A stretch of 64,000 nt of DNA from Mesomycoplasma ovipneumoniae (GTDB lineage Bacteria; Bacillota_I; Bacilli_A; Mycoplasmatales; Metamycoplasmataceae). Positions 46,375-57,965 of this stretch are shown piece by piece (position 1 is the stretch's first letter; the number at the start of each line of letters is the position of its first letter). The notes below the pieces were generated by a model, which was given only the letters and a program-made list of their open reading frames with translations, searched no databases and was not told where the DNA came from. The translations under genes and the position numbers were made by a program. The stretch lies in assembly GCF_038095975.1 (NCBI RefSeq), contig NZ_CP146003.1, positions 372,001 to 436,000 of the forward strand, read 5' to 3'.

Positions 46375-46457
46375 TTAAAAATATTTTAATTTGCATTGCA
46401 AATTTAAAATAAATCACTTTTACTTTAATATTTCTAATTATTCATTAAATATTGATT
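46375..46457. repeat. 83-bp direct repeat, right copy
   Basis: Partner of 42273-42355. It contains a relic of the specificity-gene end and overlaps the true 3' end of the metalloprotease gene at 46438. Confidence 0.8.
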
Positions 46458-49400
46458 GACGATACTCATCAGTTTGCTTATACATTTCAACATGAATATC
46501 AACTCTTATTGTATTTATTCGATCAAAATTATCAATAAAAACTGTTTTTAAGTCGTCAAAAGATTTTATTTCGTACTTTTTACTATTAAAATCAAAACTA
46601 AATGGCTTTAATTTATTGAGTTTATCCTTTCTTTGTTTATACATATCTTTTTTAAAATCACTAAATGATTTGTATTTATCACCAAAAATCATTTTTAAAA
46701 CATGAGAATCACTACCTTTGACAACTCCTTCTGGCACATCAGTTTGTTTATTTGATTTGGCAGAAATATAAGGAATCATCCCGCCATAATAACCTTTTTC
46801 GGCAAGAAGTTCAAAAGCAACCCTTCTAAAATTGAGTCCACCTGAAACACCTTCTGTATTTTCAAGTATTCCAAAATATGGTCTAAAGAAATTTACTGTA
46901 TAGTAATCATTATGTCCAAATGATGTAACCCAGTCTCCTCCAACATTCGCACCAACTATATTTTTGTCAACTAAATCTTCAATTGAATTTATCGAATTAA
47001 ATTCAGAACTTCCAACTCTAGATAAAATATCATTTTTTGTAAAACCGTCACCTCCGAGTTCGATTTTTCTATAATCACTAGTGTCTGATGGCTTTTTTGC
47101 AATTATTGCCTCAGCTTCTGATAAATCTAAAAGATAAATTATGTCAAAAAGATTTTTATAGTATTTTTCCAAATCAGCTAAATTACTAAATCTTTCTGGA
47201 CTGGAATTACGGACTAGTTGCTGACCACCTTCGTATTTTTCGATAAAATTAAAGGCTAAATCTCCAGGTTCGTCACTGTAAGGTGCCTGAAACATTCCTC
47301 GCGCAAAGGATTCAGCCCGATGACCAAATCGTTTTCCATATCCGTCAAGCAAAATATCATTATCAAAAGTATGAGTACTTTCATGTGAAAATATCGATTT
47401 TGCGTATTTTGTTAATATTTTTGTGCCATCAAAATACATAAGTTTTTTATTTTCACCCGGAACAAAAGCAGCATAATTCTTATCTCTTAATGATAATCAA
47501 TGACCAACAGGCAAAGAATAAGCTTTAACGCCAGGTTCATTTTTTGGACCAAAAGTATCATAAACATCAACTATATGATTTTGCATAGTTTTTTTTGATT
47601 TTTCATTTAAAATTCGGTATAAAACATCATAGTAACCTTGAGCCGCCTCAGCAAATTCTCTGATTTGTGGTTTTAATGATTCACTTGAAGAAAAATATTT
47701 GGAAAATAATCCCGAAATATTGCTATTTGTTGTAAAAATGAATCAAAGAGTATTTTGGTCTTTTACAGTCAAAAGTGGCAAAAGTTTATTAGCTTGTTCT
47801 TCTTGTTTGAATCTTTCGATCATTGGCTTATTTACTGATGTATCGGATTTACTTTCGACTTTTGTAATATAAGCTTTTGTCAGTGAATCAAAATATTTGT
47901 CAGGTGTTTGGTCTTTTTGCTTAAATAAATTATAGTTATATTCAATAAAATCGCCAACTGATTTTGGTTTTAAATATTTTGAAAAAGCATCATGATAAGC
48001 ATTTGCAGTTTTGTTAGCTTTTAGATTAATAAAGTCCAATTTTCCAATGTCTTTTAACAAAGATAGACTATCATTTGATTTTCCGTAAATTCCTAGTGAG
48101 AACAATAATTTATCTTTAAAATCCGAAATTGAGTATCAACGGTACAAATAATTTAAACCAATATAGATAGAATTTTTCTCTTTTTCTAAATCTTTTTTAT
48201 AAAATTCAGTAAATTTAGTATCATCTAGATCAAAAATATCAATATTATTTGAGATTGAATCAATTATGTTTCCAAGATCTTTTTTAACTTCAGTCTCGTG
48301 TTGGTCAATAAAAAGCTGTTCTTTTATCGGACTGTTGTCAACAAAATTATTTTGAGTATCAAAAATTGAATTATCAGATAAATCAGTATTTTTTAAAAGA
48401 TTTATTAAACCAGAAACTAATTGATTTTTCTTCTCAGATATCAAAATATTTGGATGAACAATAAATTCAATCCCGTTATTTTTAAAAGAAAAGTCAATGA
48501 TTCCGCTATCATTTTGCTTAAAACTGTCTATTTTGTAATCTTCTATTTGGCCATCACCAAAATAAATTCTTAGTTTGTTTATTTTTTCTTTTTCACGGGC
48601 AAGATTTTTTACTAAATTTTGATTTTCATAAAATTCAAAACCAAGTAATTTTTTACTGTAAAGGTTAGAGTTTTTACCCACTTTATGTGCATAAGTCATA
48701 ATTGTATAACGATCATAAAATGGCAGAAGTTTTGCAAAATTTGCATAAGCAATACTAAAATCAGACTGATATCCTTTTAAATAGGAAAAATTTAAAGTTT
48801 TTAGCTTAATATTTTCATTATTTAAATTTTTCCATTTTTTTGCTATCTCATTAAAAGTATTTTCATCAATTATTTTGAGTCAATCAAAACTTTCATTATC
48901 AGAATTGTTAGCAAAGTTTATATTTTTAAACGACTTTTCATAGTCAAAAAAACTTGATTTATAAAAGTTACCAAAAATCGGCTTTGCATTAAAAAAATTT
49001 ATCTTTGCATAAATATTTTCAACTCTTCCAGTATCAGGAGAGTCTTGGGTTCCGTTTGTGGAAACCAAACCAATTAGTCCTCCAGAATTAGCAAATTCAT
49101 CAGGCCCATTATTTAAAACATTTCCTTCAATTACAATGTTTTTTAATGACGAATTTTGACCTAGCTCACCAACAATTCCGCCGATTTTATCAGAATTTAT
49201 TAATTTAGAGGTGATGTTTATATTTGCATAAGAATTCTCAATTGAACTTCCTCTTGTTATTATTCCGCTAAGACCGCCTGCGGATTGGGAAGAATAAATA
49301 TTTCCATGAAAACTTGAGTTTTTAATAATAGAATTATTATCGAGCACGCCGATAATTCCGCCTACGATTTTTGGACCTTTAACATCGCCAAAAAGATGAA

Positions 49401-50436
49401 CGTTATTAACCGTTGAACCCGATGAAGAATTTGCAATTGCCCCAACTGCAAATTGTGAATTATTTATTGACTTGACTTTGAGATTTTTAAAATTAATATT
49501 TTGGATTGTTGCATTATTTAAATTGTCAAAAAGCGGTTTTTCTAAATCATAAATAGTAAAATTTTTGCCTTCAATACTTTCTAGACTTCCAGAAAAATAA
49601 ACATTTTCTAAATATGATGTAGAATTGCGGCCTATTTCTGTGCTTTCTGCAGAAATATCATTTGCTAATTTAAAATTTCCCGAGGGATTTGCGCGAATTT
49701 GACTAATTAATTGTTCAAAAGTTGTGATTGCACCTAATTCATTTTTGGTTTTAGGAATATAAATATCAAAAGTAGAACTAACAGTACCATTATTTAAAAT
49801 ATTTATGAAATTTTGGCTAAATTCACCAATAAATTTATAATAGTCGCCTTCATTTTCAACAGCTTTTACATTCAATCAGACATTTTTTTGCAAATCTTCT
49901 GAATCTAATTTGATTTTATAGTTTTTTAAATCAGAGTCTAATTCACCAACTGAAAGTAGCTTTACATATTTGCCTTGACTGTTAAAATGATATAAATTTG
50001 CAGAATTTATATTTTTAAATTCAATTTTTGAACCAGTTATTTTTAAAGAAACACTATCAATTTCAGCTTGCTTGTTTTCTAAAAAGGTTTTATCCTCAAA
50101 AATAGAAGAAACATTAATATTTTGTTCTGTGTTTTCTAGATTTGAATTATTTTCTTGCCTTGGAATAATTGGTTCTTGATTATCCGTGTCTTTTTTAGGA
50201 TCATTTTTAGGATCTTCACTCTTAGAAGTATCTTTTTTAGTTTCATTTTTAGGATCTTTTTTAGCTTCATCACCCTTAGAAGTATCAATCTTAGGATCAT
50301 TTTTAGCTTCGTCAATCTTAGAAGTATTAGGTTTTTTATCCACTTCGCTTTTACAAGCCGTGATAATTACTATTGATGATAATGATAGGAAAACTAAACT
50401 AGAACTAACCTTCTTTAGTAAAATAAATTGCTTCAT
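46438..50436 (-). CDS. M26/Zmp-type zinc metalloprotease lipoprotein, copy 1
   Basis: 1332 residues with UGA as Trp. The signal peptide ends in a lipobox (IITAC), so it should be a surface lipoprotein. A repetitive Lys/Asp/Pro-rich linker follows (about 30-85), then a GLUG-like domain (about 320-450, motifs GGIIGVLDNN and GGLSGI), then a region like the M26 catalytic part (LPFYDRYTIMTYAHK). The zinc site HESTH is at about 1018-1022 with a downstream Glu in GHRAESFA at about 1042, the HExxH...E pattern of streptococcal IgA1 proteases and Zmp proteins. The start at 50436 is preferred because GGGGAAA precedes it; an ATG 12 nt upstream overlaps that site. The likely role is cleaving host proteins; the substrate cannot be told. 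Confidence 0.85.
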
Positions 50437-50460
50437 AATTTTCCCCAAAAAATCTAAATA

Positions 50461-50466
50461 ATTATA
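50461..50466 (-). promoter_or_regulatory. -10 box of metalloprotease copy 1
   Basis: TATAAT on the minus strand about 25 nt before the start and its GGGGAAA site. The same layout recurs before copy 2, whose upstream region also shares a CTGTAAATTTTTATT stretch with this one. Confidence 0.5.
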
Positions 50467-50579
50467 AATAATTGTAGCATAGATATATAGGAATTGTGCA
50501 AATATGGAAATTTTGATGTATTTGAATTTGTTTTAACTGTAAATTTTTATTCTTAAATTTGTCACACCTTTTTTCGAAT

Positions 50580-50609
50580 AAGTCTGAAATTAGTGTACTA
50601 ACTTAGCCT
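50580..50609. repeat. Intergenic repeat, second copy
   Basis: Matches 39003-39031. It is followed at 50634-50657 by the TCTAATCAAACTGGGAAAC motif found at the ends of the dispersed elements. Together these fill the gap between the two protease genes. Confidence 0.55.
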
Positions 50610-50715
50610 AAAACCAGACACTTTTTAAGATTATCTAATCAAACTGGGAAACTCCGAAAAAGCATTTATTCACTAATTTATTTAAAATAAATCACTTTTA
50701 GTTTAACACTTCTAA

Positions 50716-53700
50716 TTATTCATCAAATATTGAGTTGCGGTACTCATTAGTTTGCTTATACATTTCAACATGAATAATAACTCTTATTGTATTTATTAAC
50801 TCAGAATTTTCAATAAAAACTTTTTTTAAGTCTTCAAAAGATTTTATTTCGTACTTTTTACTACTAAAATCAAAACTAAATGGCTTTAATTTATTGAGTT
50901 TATCTTTTCTTTGTTTATACATATCTTTTTTAAAATCACTAAAAGATTTGTATTTATCGCCGAAAATCATTTTTAAAACGTGAGTATCACTACCTTTGAC
51001 AAGTCCTTCTGGCACATTAGTTTGTTTATTTGATTTGGCAGAAATATATAGAATCATTCCACCATAATAACCTTTTTCGGCAAGAAGTTCAAAAGCAACC
51101 CTTCTAAAATTGAGACCACCAGAGACTCCTTCTTTATTTTCAAGTATTCCAAAATATGGTCTAAAGAAATTTACTGTATAGTAATTATTATGTCCAAATG
51201 ATGTTCCTTTCCCACCAACGCCCTCGCCAACAATATTTTTGTCAACTAAGTCATCAATTGAATTTATCGAATTTAATTCAGAACTTCCAACTCTAGATAA
51301 AGTATCATTTTTTGCAAAACCGCCACTTCCAAGTTGGATTTTTCTATAATCACTAGTGCTTGACTTTTTGGCAATTATTGCCTCAGCTTGTGCTAAGTCT
51401 AAAACATAAATTAAATCAAACAAATTTTTATAGTATTTTTCCAAATCAGCTAAATTACTAAATCTTTCTGGACTTGAATTACGGACTAGTTGCCCTTCGT
51501 ATTTTTCAATAAAATTAAAGGCTAAATCTCCATTATTACCGTTAAAAGGCGCCTGAAACATTCCTTTGGCAAAAGATTCAGCACGATGACCAAATCTTTT
51601 TCCATACCCATCGAGCAAAATATCGTTATCAAAAGTATGAGTACTTTCGTGTGAAAATACCGATTTTGCGTTTTTTGTTAATATTTTTGTGCCATCAAAA
51701 TACATAAGTTTTTTATTTCCTTCAGGAACAAAAGCGGCATAATTCTTATTTCCTAATGATAATCAATGATCAAGAGGTAAAGAATAAGCTTTCACACCAG
51801 GGTCATTTTTTGAAGCAAAACTATCATAAACATCAACTATATAATTTTCCATAGTTTTTTTCGATTTTTCATTTAAAATTCGGTATAAAACATCATAGTA
51901 ACCCTGAGCTGACTGGGCAAATTCATTGACTTGCGTCTTTAATACTTCGTTTGAATAACCATATTTGGAAAATAATCCTGAAATATTGCTATTTGTTGTA
52001 AAAATAAATCAAAGAGCATTTTCGTTTTTTACAGTTAAAAGTGGTAAAAGTTTATTAGCTTGATCTTCTTGTTTAAATCTTTCAATCATTGGCTTATTTA
52101 CTGATGTATTTGATTTGCTCTCAACTTTTGTTATATATGCACTTGTCAGTGATTCAAAATATTTGTCGGGTGTTTGGTCTTTTTCCTTAAATAAATTATA
52201 GTTATATTCAATAAAATCGGCAACTGATTTTGGTTTTAAATATTTTGAAAAAGCATCATGATAACCATTTGCAGTTTTATTAGCTTTTAGATTAATAAAG
52301 TCCAATTTCCCGATGTCTTTTAACAAAGATAGACTATCGTTTGATTTTCCATAAATTCCTAAAGAGTACAATAATTTATCTTTAATATCCGAAATTGAGT
52401 ATCAACGGTACAAATAATTTAGACCAATATAAATAGAATTTTTTTCTTTTTCTAAATCTTTTTTATAAAATTCAGTAAATTTAGTGTCATTTAGATCAAA
52501 AATATCAATATTATTTGAGATTGAATCAATTATGCCTTCCAAATCTTTTTTAACTTCAGTCTCATTTTGGTCAATAAAAAGTTGTTCTTTTATCGGACTG
52601 CTATCAACAAAATTATTTTGAGTATCAAAAATTGAATTATCAGATAAATCAGTATTTTTTAAAAGACTTATTAAACCAGAAACTAATTGATTTTTCTTAT
52701 CAGATATCAAAATATTTGGATGAACAATCAATTTAACACTGTTATCTTCAAAAGAAAAGTCAATGATTCCGTCAGTGTTTTGGCTAAAACTGTCTATTTT
52801 GTAATCTTCTTTTTGGCCATCGCCAAAATAAACTCTTAGTTTGTTTACTTTTGATTTTTCATGGGAAAGATTTTTAACTAAATTTTCATTTTCATAAAAT
52901 TCAAATCCAAGCAAATTTTTACTGTAAAGGTTAGAATTTTTAGCCACTTTATGTGCATAATTCATAATTGTATAACGATCATAAAATGGCAAAAGTTTTG
53001 CAAAATTTGCATAAGCATTGCTAAAATCAGGCTGATATCCTTTTAAATAGGAAAAATTTAAAGTTTTTAACTTAATATTTTCATTATTTAAATTTTTCCA
53101 TTTTTTTGCTTTTTCATCAAAAGTATTTTCATCAATTATTTTGAGTCAATCAAAACTTTCATTATCAGCATTATTAACAAAGTTTATATTTTTAAACGAC
53201 TTTTCATAGTCAAAAAAACTTGACTTATGAAAGTTACCAAAAATTGGCTTTGCATTAAAAAAATTTATCTTTGCATAAATATTTTCAACCTTTCCAGTAT
53301 CAGGAGAGTCTTGAGTTCCGTTTGTGGACGCCAAACCAATTAATCCGCCAGAATTAGCAAATTCATCAAGGCCACTATTTAAAACATTTCCTTCAATTAC
53401 AATGTTTTTTAATGATGAATTTTCACCTAATTCAGCAACAATTCCGCCAATTTTATCAGAATTTATTAATTTAGAGGTGATGTTTATATTTCCATAAGAA
53501 TTCTCGATTAAACTTCCTCTTGTTATTATTCCACTAAGACCGCCGGCAGATTGGTAAGAATAAATATTTCCATGAAAACTTGAGTTTTTAATAATAGAAT
53601 TATTATCTAGCACACCGACAATTCCGCCTACTATTTTTGGTCCTTTAACATCGCCAAAAAGATGAACGTTATTAACCGTTGAACCCGATGAAGAATTTGC

Positions 53701-54660
53701 AATTGCCCCAACTGCAAATTGGGAATTATTTATTGACTTAACTTTGAGATCTTTAAAATTAATATTTTGGATTGTGGCATTATTTAAATTGTCAAAAAGT
53801 GGCTTTTCTAAATCGTAAATAGTAAAATTTTTGCCTTCAATACTTTCTAGACTTCCAGAAAAATAAACATTTTCTAAATATGATGTAGAATTGTGGCCTA
53901 TTTCTGTGCTTTCTGCAGAAATATCATTTGCTAATTTAAAATGTCCAGAGGGATTTGCACGAATTTTACTAATTAATTGTTCAAAAGTCGTGATTGCACC
54001 TAATTGATTTTTAGTTTTAGGAATGTAAATATCAAAAGTAGAACTAACAGTACCGTTATTTAAAATATTTATGAAATTTTGGCTAAATTCACCAACAAAT
54101 TTGTAATAATCGCCTTCATTTTCAACAGCTTTTACACTCAATCAGACATTTTTTTGCAAATCTTCTGAATCTAATTTGATTTTATAGTTTGTTAAATCAG
54201 AATCTAAATTATCAACTGAAAGTAGTTTTACATATTTACCTTGACTGTTAAAATGGTATAAATTTGCAGAATTTATATTTTTAAATTCAATTTTTGATCC
54301 ACTTATTTTTAAAGAAACACTATCAATTTCAGCTTGCTTGTTTTCTAAAAAGGTTCTATCCTCAAAAATTGAAGAAACATTAATAATTTGTTCTGTGTTT
54401 TCTAGATTTGAATTATTTTCTTGCCCTGGAATAACTTGTTCTTGATTATCGGCGTCAATTTTACCTTCATTTTTAGGATCTTTTTTAGAATCTTCACTCT
54501 TAGAAGTATCAATCTTAGGATCATTTTTAGTTTCATCAATCTTAGAAGTAGTAGGTTTTTTATCAACTTCACTTTTACAAGCCGCGATAATAACTATTGG
54601 TGATAATGATAGGAAAACTAAACTAGAACTAACTTTCTTTACTAAAATAAATTGTTTCAT
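50716..54660 (-). CDS. M26/Zmp-type zinc metalloprotease lipoprotein, copy 2
   Basis: 1314 residues with UGA as Trp, highly similar to copy 1 along its whole length. Lipobox IIAAC; shorter Lys/Asp/Pro linker than copy 1; the same GLUG-like region; zinc site HESTH at about 1004-1008 with the downstream Glu in GHRAESFA. GGGGGAAA precedes the start. A tandem duplication with separate promoters is likely, since 267 nt of repeat-rich DNA separates the genes. Differences concentrate in the linker and in short indels near the zinc site (about 51190-51560). Most likely a surface protease acting on host proteins. Confidence 0.85.
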
Positions 54661-54940
54661 AATTTTCCCCCAAAAAATCTAAATAATTATAATAATTTTA
54701 ACATAGAAATATAAGAATTGCACAAATATGAAATGTTTAAAAAAATCCTTATTTTTTCAGCTATTTTTGCATTATAAGCTCTTAGTTTTCAACTGTAAAT
54801 TTTTATTGTTTCATTTTGTCACACCTTTTTTAAAGCGGCAAAAATTAATATGCTAATTTAAACGTTATTTCCTGTTTTTTGTAGAAAACAAGCGATTTTT
54901 TGATTTTTTTCGGCTAGAATGAAAAAAATTTTAGAAATGC

Positions 54941-54967
54941 TTGCAAAAAAAAAAAAAAAAGTAGAAT
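54941..54967 (+). promoter_or_regulatory. Poly-A spacer promoter of the sugar operon
   Basis: TTGCAA (54941-54946) and TAGAAT (54962-54967) are separated by 15 nt made almost wholly of A within a 16-A run (54945-54960). Changes in run length would alter the -35/-10 spacing, a known phase-variation mechanism for mycoplasma vlp promoters. The remainder of the 54661-54990 gap is the protease copy 2 promoter and AT-rich sequence. Confidence 0.55.
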
Positions 54968-54990
54968 TTAATTAACTACAAAAATCGTGA

Positions 54991-55656
54991 ATGGGGTTTA
55001 ATGTGGAATACTCACAAAGCATTAGCGCACTTAACATTTTTAAAGTAATTAAAATTTTAACAAAATTGCAAAATAACGGCCTAAAATACGCCCATATTGA
55101 TTTTGTCGATCAAATTTATGCCCCAAATTTTGGACTAAACTACCAAATTGCAGATTACTTAATAAAGTTATTCCCTAATATTGAATTTGATGCACATTTA
55201 ATGTGCAAAAATTCACTTGAAAAAGTTGAAAAATTAATTCAAATAGGTTTTAAAACAATTTTTTTACCTGCTGAACAAGTTTCAAAAACTGATTTTGAAA
55301 GATTAAATAAGACTTATTCTAATATAAATTTTGGCTTAATGATTCAAGCCAGTCAAAAAATTGAAGACTTTAGTGAAATAATTTCTTGTTCAAAGGTTAT
55401 TTTATTAATGACTATAGATAAAATTGGCGGAGTTGGTGAACCCTTAAATCAGCAACTTCTTTCAAAAATAGGGCAAATTCGCTCAATAAATAAAAAAATT
55501 AAAATTTACACTGACGGTGGATTGCGTAAGGAAAATTGAGCTGAGCTTGAAAAATGAAAAATTGATGTCGCAATTGGCGGTAGCATAATTTTTTCATATG
55601 CAAATTTTTCTGAATTCTCTAGACTTTGAGGAAATAAAAAAAATGCCCTTAATTAA
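54991..55656 (+). CDS. rpe: Ribulose-phosphate 3-epimerase family protein
   Basis: 221 residues with two UGA-Trp codons. Rpe interconverts ribulose-5-phosphate and xylulose-5-phosphate. Family marks are HIDFVD (about 33-38), DAHLM (about 69-73), a MTIDKIGGVGE stretch in place of the usual MSVNPGFGGQ, DGG (about 176), and GGSIIF near the end. The changed third motif makes substrate choice uncertain. An alternative GTG start at 55003 has GGGG upstream and fits the family N-terminus equally well. First gene of the operon; it overlaps or abuts the next start. Confidence 0.78.
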
Positions 55657-56266
55657 TATTGTTTTGTATTCAACGGTCGGGTTATTGTTTCTTATTTTGA
55701 TTTTTTTCATTTTCAAAAGATTATTTGAAAAAACACCTGAAAAAATATCTCAACAAAAACTAATTTCGGTAGAAAAATTCACAATTGATGCTCTTGAAAT
55801 TATAAATGCCTCCGCAGATGTAAAAGTTATGACAAATTTGCTCTTAAAAAATCGTTTTTCAAAACTAAATTATTCAGTTTTACCTGGACTTATTGTTAAT
55901 GAATCAAACCTTTTTTTCGTTTCTAATATTATTAATTATCAAGTGGGTATTGATAAAATAATAATTGATGAAAACATTAGTTTTTTGAAAAAAGGTAAGA
56001 TTTTAAAGCAAAATTACTTTTCCAAAAGCCAATTTGAGTCACTTTTTAAATTTCTCGATAAGAAATTTTCTAAGTCAAAAATTGTCATTTTAGTTGATGA
56101 TCGGATTGATTTTAATCAAATTGACAACAAAACTAGATTTGAAATTTGAAGCCAAGGCGAAATTATAAAAAAACTAAGACAAAATAGTCAAAAAATTTAT
56201 GTTCCCAAAAAAATAATTGAATATTTTAGCTCAATTAACAAGTTTAACAAGGAGAAAAATGCTTAA
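55643..56266 (+). CDS. Membrane-anchored protein of unknown function
   Basis: 207 residues from the start at 55643, which has GAGGAAA upstream; a longer start at 55598 would overlap the epimerase more. One N-terminal transmembrane segment (about 5-26), then a soluble alpha/beta domain of about 180 residues, probably cytoplasmic. The soluble part vaguely recalls NERD-type domains, but I cannot support the assignment. The stop overlaps the next start by 8 nt, so the genes are translationally coupled. Confidence 0.7.
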
Positions 56267-56927
56267 AAATCTGTCTTGGTACATTTTAGCTGCCTGAATT
56301 ATTTTTTTCCTTGTTCAACTTTTTATCTTTTTTATCTACAGGGTTAATTTAAAAATCAAATATTCTAAGCTAAAAATTCCAATTAAACTTGATCTTGAAA
56401 CCATAAAACAAGACTTTATCAATAAATATCAGCAAAAATTCATAATTTTACTAATTAAAGATTTTTTCTTAAAGCCTATTTGAATTACTCAAAAAATAAT
56501 CAAAATTCCTAATTTTTACTTAGAAAATAACATTTATGGCACAGTTAATTTGCTTTATTTCTATAATTTTTATCTCCTAAAGAGCAAAAAATCACTGCAA
56601 ATTGATATTTTGCTTTTTTCCAGTTTTCTTATGACTTTTCATTTGACTTTTTTATTTGCATTTTTAAGCTATTTAATAGTCAGTTTGTGTTTTTTGATTT
56701 TGACTGTTTTTGTGATATTTTTGGATTTTTTTCTAAACCGAAAAATTTATTCACAATCATATAAAGAATCAAAGCAAATTTTACTGACAAAATTAGAAAA
56801 GGACGAATTTAAAGTGGCCAATTCATATTTTAAATATAAAAAACTGGCATTTTTGAAGAAGTATTTTTTGTTTTATCCGTTTTTATTACAGAATTTTATT
56901 AACAAATTTAATGCATTGGGGAAATAA
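56259..56927 (+). CDS. Membrane protein of unknown function
   Basis: 222 residues with UGA as Trp; AAGGAG precedes the ATG at 56259. One hydrophobic helix at about 7-28 and a strong double segment at about 120-160 (Phe/Leu-rich) indicate a membrane protein, with Lys-rich loops. No family recognised. It lies between coupled operon genes and abuts the next ATG exactly. Confidence 0.7.
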
Positions 56928-57242
56928 ATGAGAAAAAAAGAACTAAAAAAACAACTTGTTGAACTATATGACTTTGAAATGAAGGAGCTTGAAAACAAAA
57001 GTGAAATTGAACTGGAAAAATTACTGCAAAAGTCCAAAAATGAAGCAATTATTTTAAAGAACAATCCAAATAAATTTTTTTACATCAAATCAATGCCAAA
57101 ACCAAAAGAAATTCAAACAAAAACATCAACAAAAGCAGGGTGAATCGTCTTTTTTGCCTTTATTGCCGTTCTTTTACTTGCATTTATTTTGTTTATGACG
57201 CTCGCTTTTATTAATACAGGAGGAAAAAATGGAACTTTTTAA
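56928..57242 (+). CDS. Small single-pass membrane protein with charged N-terminal coil
   Basis: 104 residues with one UGA-Trp. Residues 1-45 are rich in Lys and Glu and look like a coiled coil; a transmembrane segment spans about 73-95. The start immediately follows the previous stop and the end overlaps the PTS IIA start. Function unknown. Confidence 0.68.
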
Positions 57243-57684
57243 TGAAAAAATGACTAAATTTTGCAAAATTACAAACTGAAGACAAGCAGTTCATGAGGGC
57301 GTAAGGATCTTAGTTGAAAATAAAAAAGCAACTTACGATCTTGAAAAAGCAATCATGGAACAAACCGCAAAATACGGTGCCTATTATGTACTTGAAGAAG
57401 GTGTCGCACTTTTGCATGCGCCAGTTGGCGATTATTGTCTAGAAGTTGGAACTTCAATTTTAGTCTTAGATCAAATGATCACTTTTAATGACCAAAAAGA
57501 TAAAAAAGCAAAAATTATCATTACTTTGTCTGCGCCAAATTCTGATGATCATATTGGCTTAATTCAAGAATTTGGCCTCTTTTTTGGTAATTCCGATTTC
57601 AAAAAAGAAATTTATGCTTCTAGAACAATTAAAGAATTTTATCAAATTATAAATAAATACCGAGGTATAAAAAATGAACATTAA
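57229..57684 (+). CDS. ulaC: PTS IIA component, ascorbate (Ula/Sga) or mannitol class
   Basis: 151 residues with one UGA-Trp; AGGAGG lies just upstream of 57229. IIA takes phosphate from HPr on a histidine and passes it to IIB. The family signature is seen as EQTAKYGAYYVLEEGVALLH, and the His in LLHAPVGD (about residue 64) should be the phosphorylation site. It overlaps the IIB start by 11 nt. The sugar is inferred from IIB and IIC type: ascorbate or a related acid or polyol. Confidence 0.85.
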
Positions 57685-57949
57685 ATGCGTTTGTGGTTCA
57701 GGACTAGGTTCATCTTTGTTATTAGAGATGAATGTAAAATTTGTCCTTGATAAATTAAATGTCAATTATGATTCAGTTGAACACACTAATATTTCCAGTT
57801 TTAATTCCCGCGGGGTTGATTTAGTAGTTATTGGCGCTGATGTTGCCCCAAGTCTTGATTTTGACAAAGAAAAAATGGTAATTTTAACTAACATTTTATC
57901 AAAAGAAGAACTTGAGTCCAAACTAAAAATAGCCTTAAAACTAAACTAA
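57674..57949 (+). CDS. ulaB: PTS IIB component, ascorbate (Ula/Sga) class
   Basis: 91 residues. The N-terminal loop CVCGSGLGSSL carries the Cys (CGSGLG) that takes phosphate from IIA and hands it to the sugar. Length and fold region fit the small free-standing IIB of Ula systems. Translationally coupled to IIA by overlap; IIC follows after 16 nt. Confidence 0.88.
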   Translation: MNIKCVCGSGLGSSLLLEMNVKFVLDKLNVNYDSVEHTNISSFNSRGVDLVVIGADVAPSLDFDKEKMVILTNILSKEELESKLKIALKLN

Positions 57950-57965
57950 TATGAAAGGATAACTG

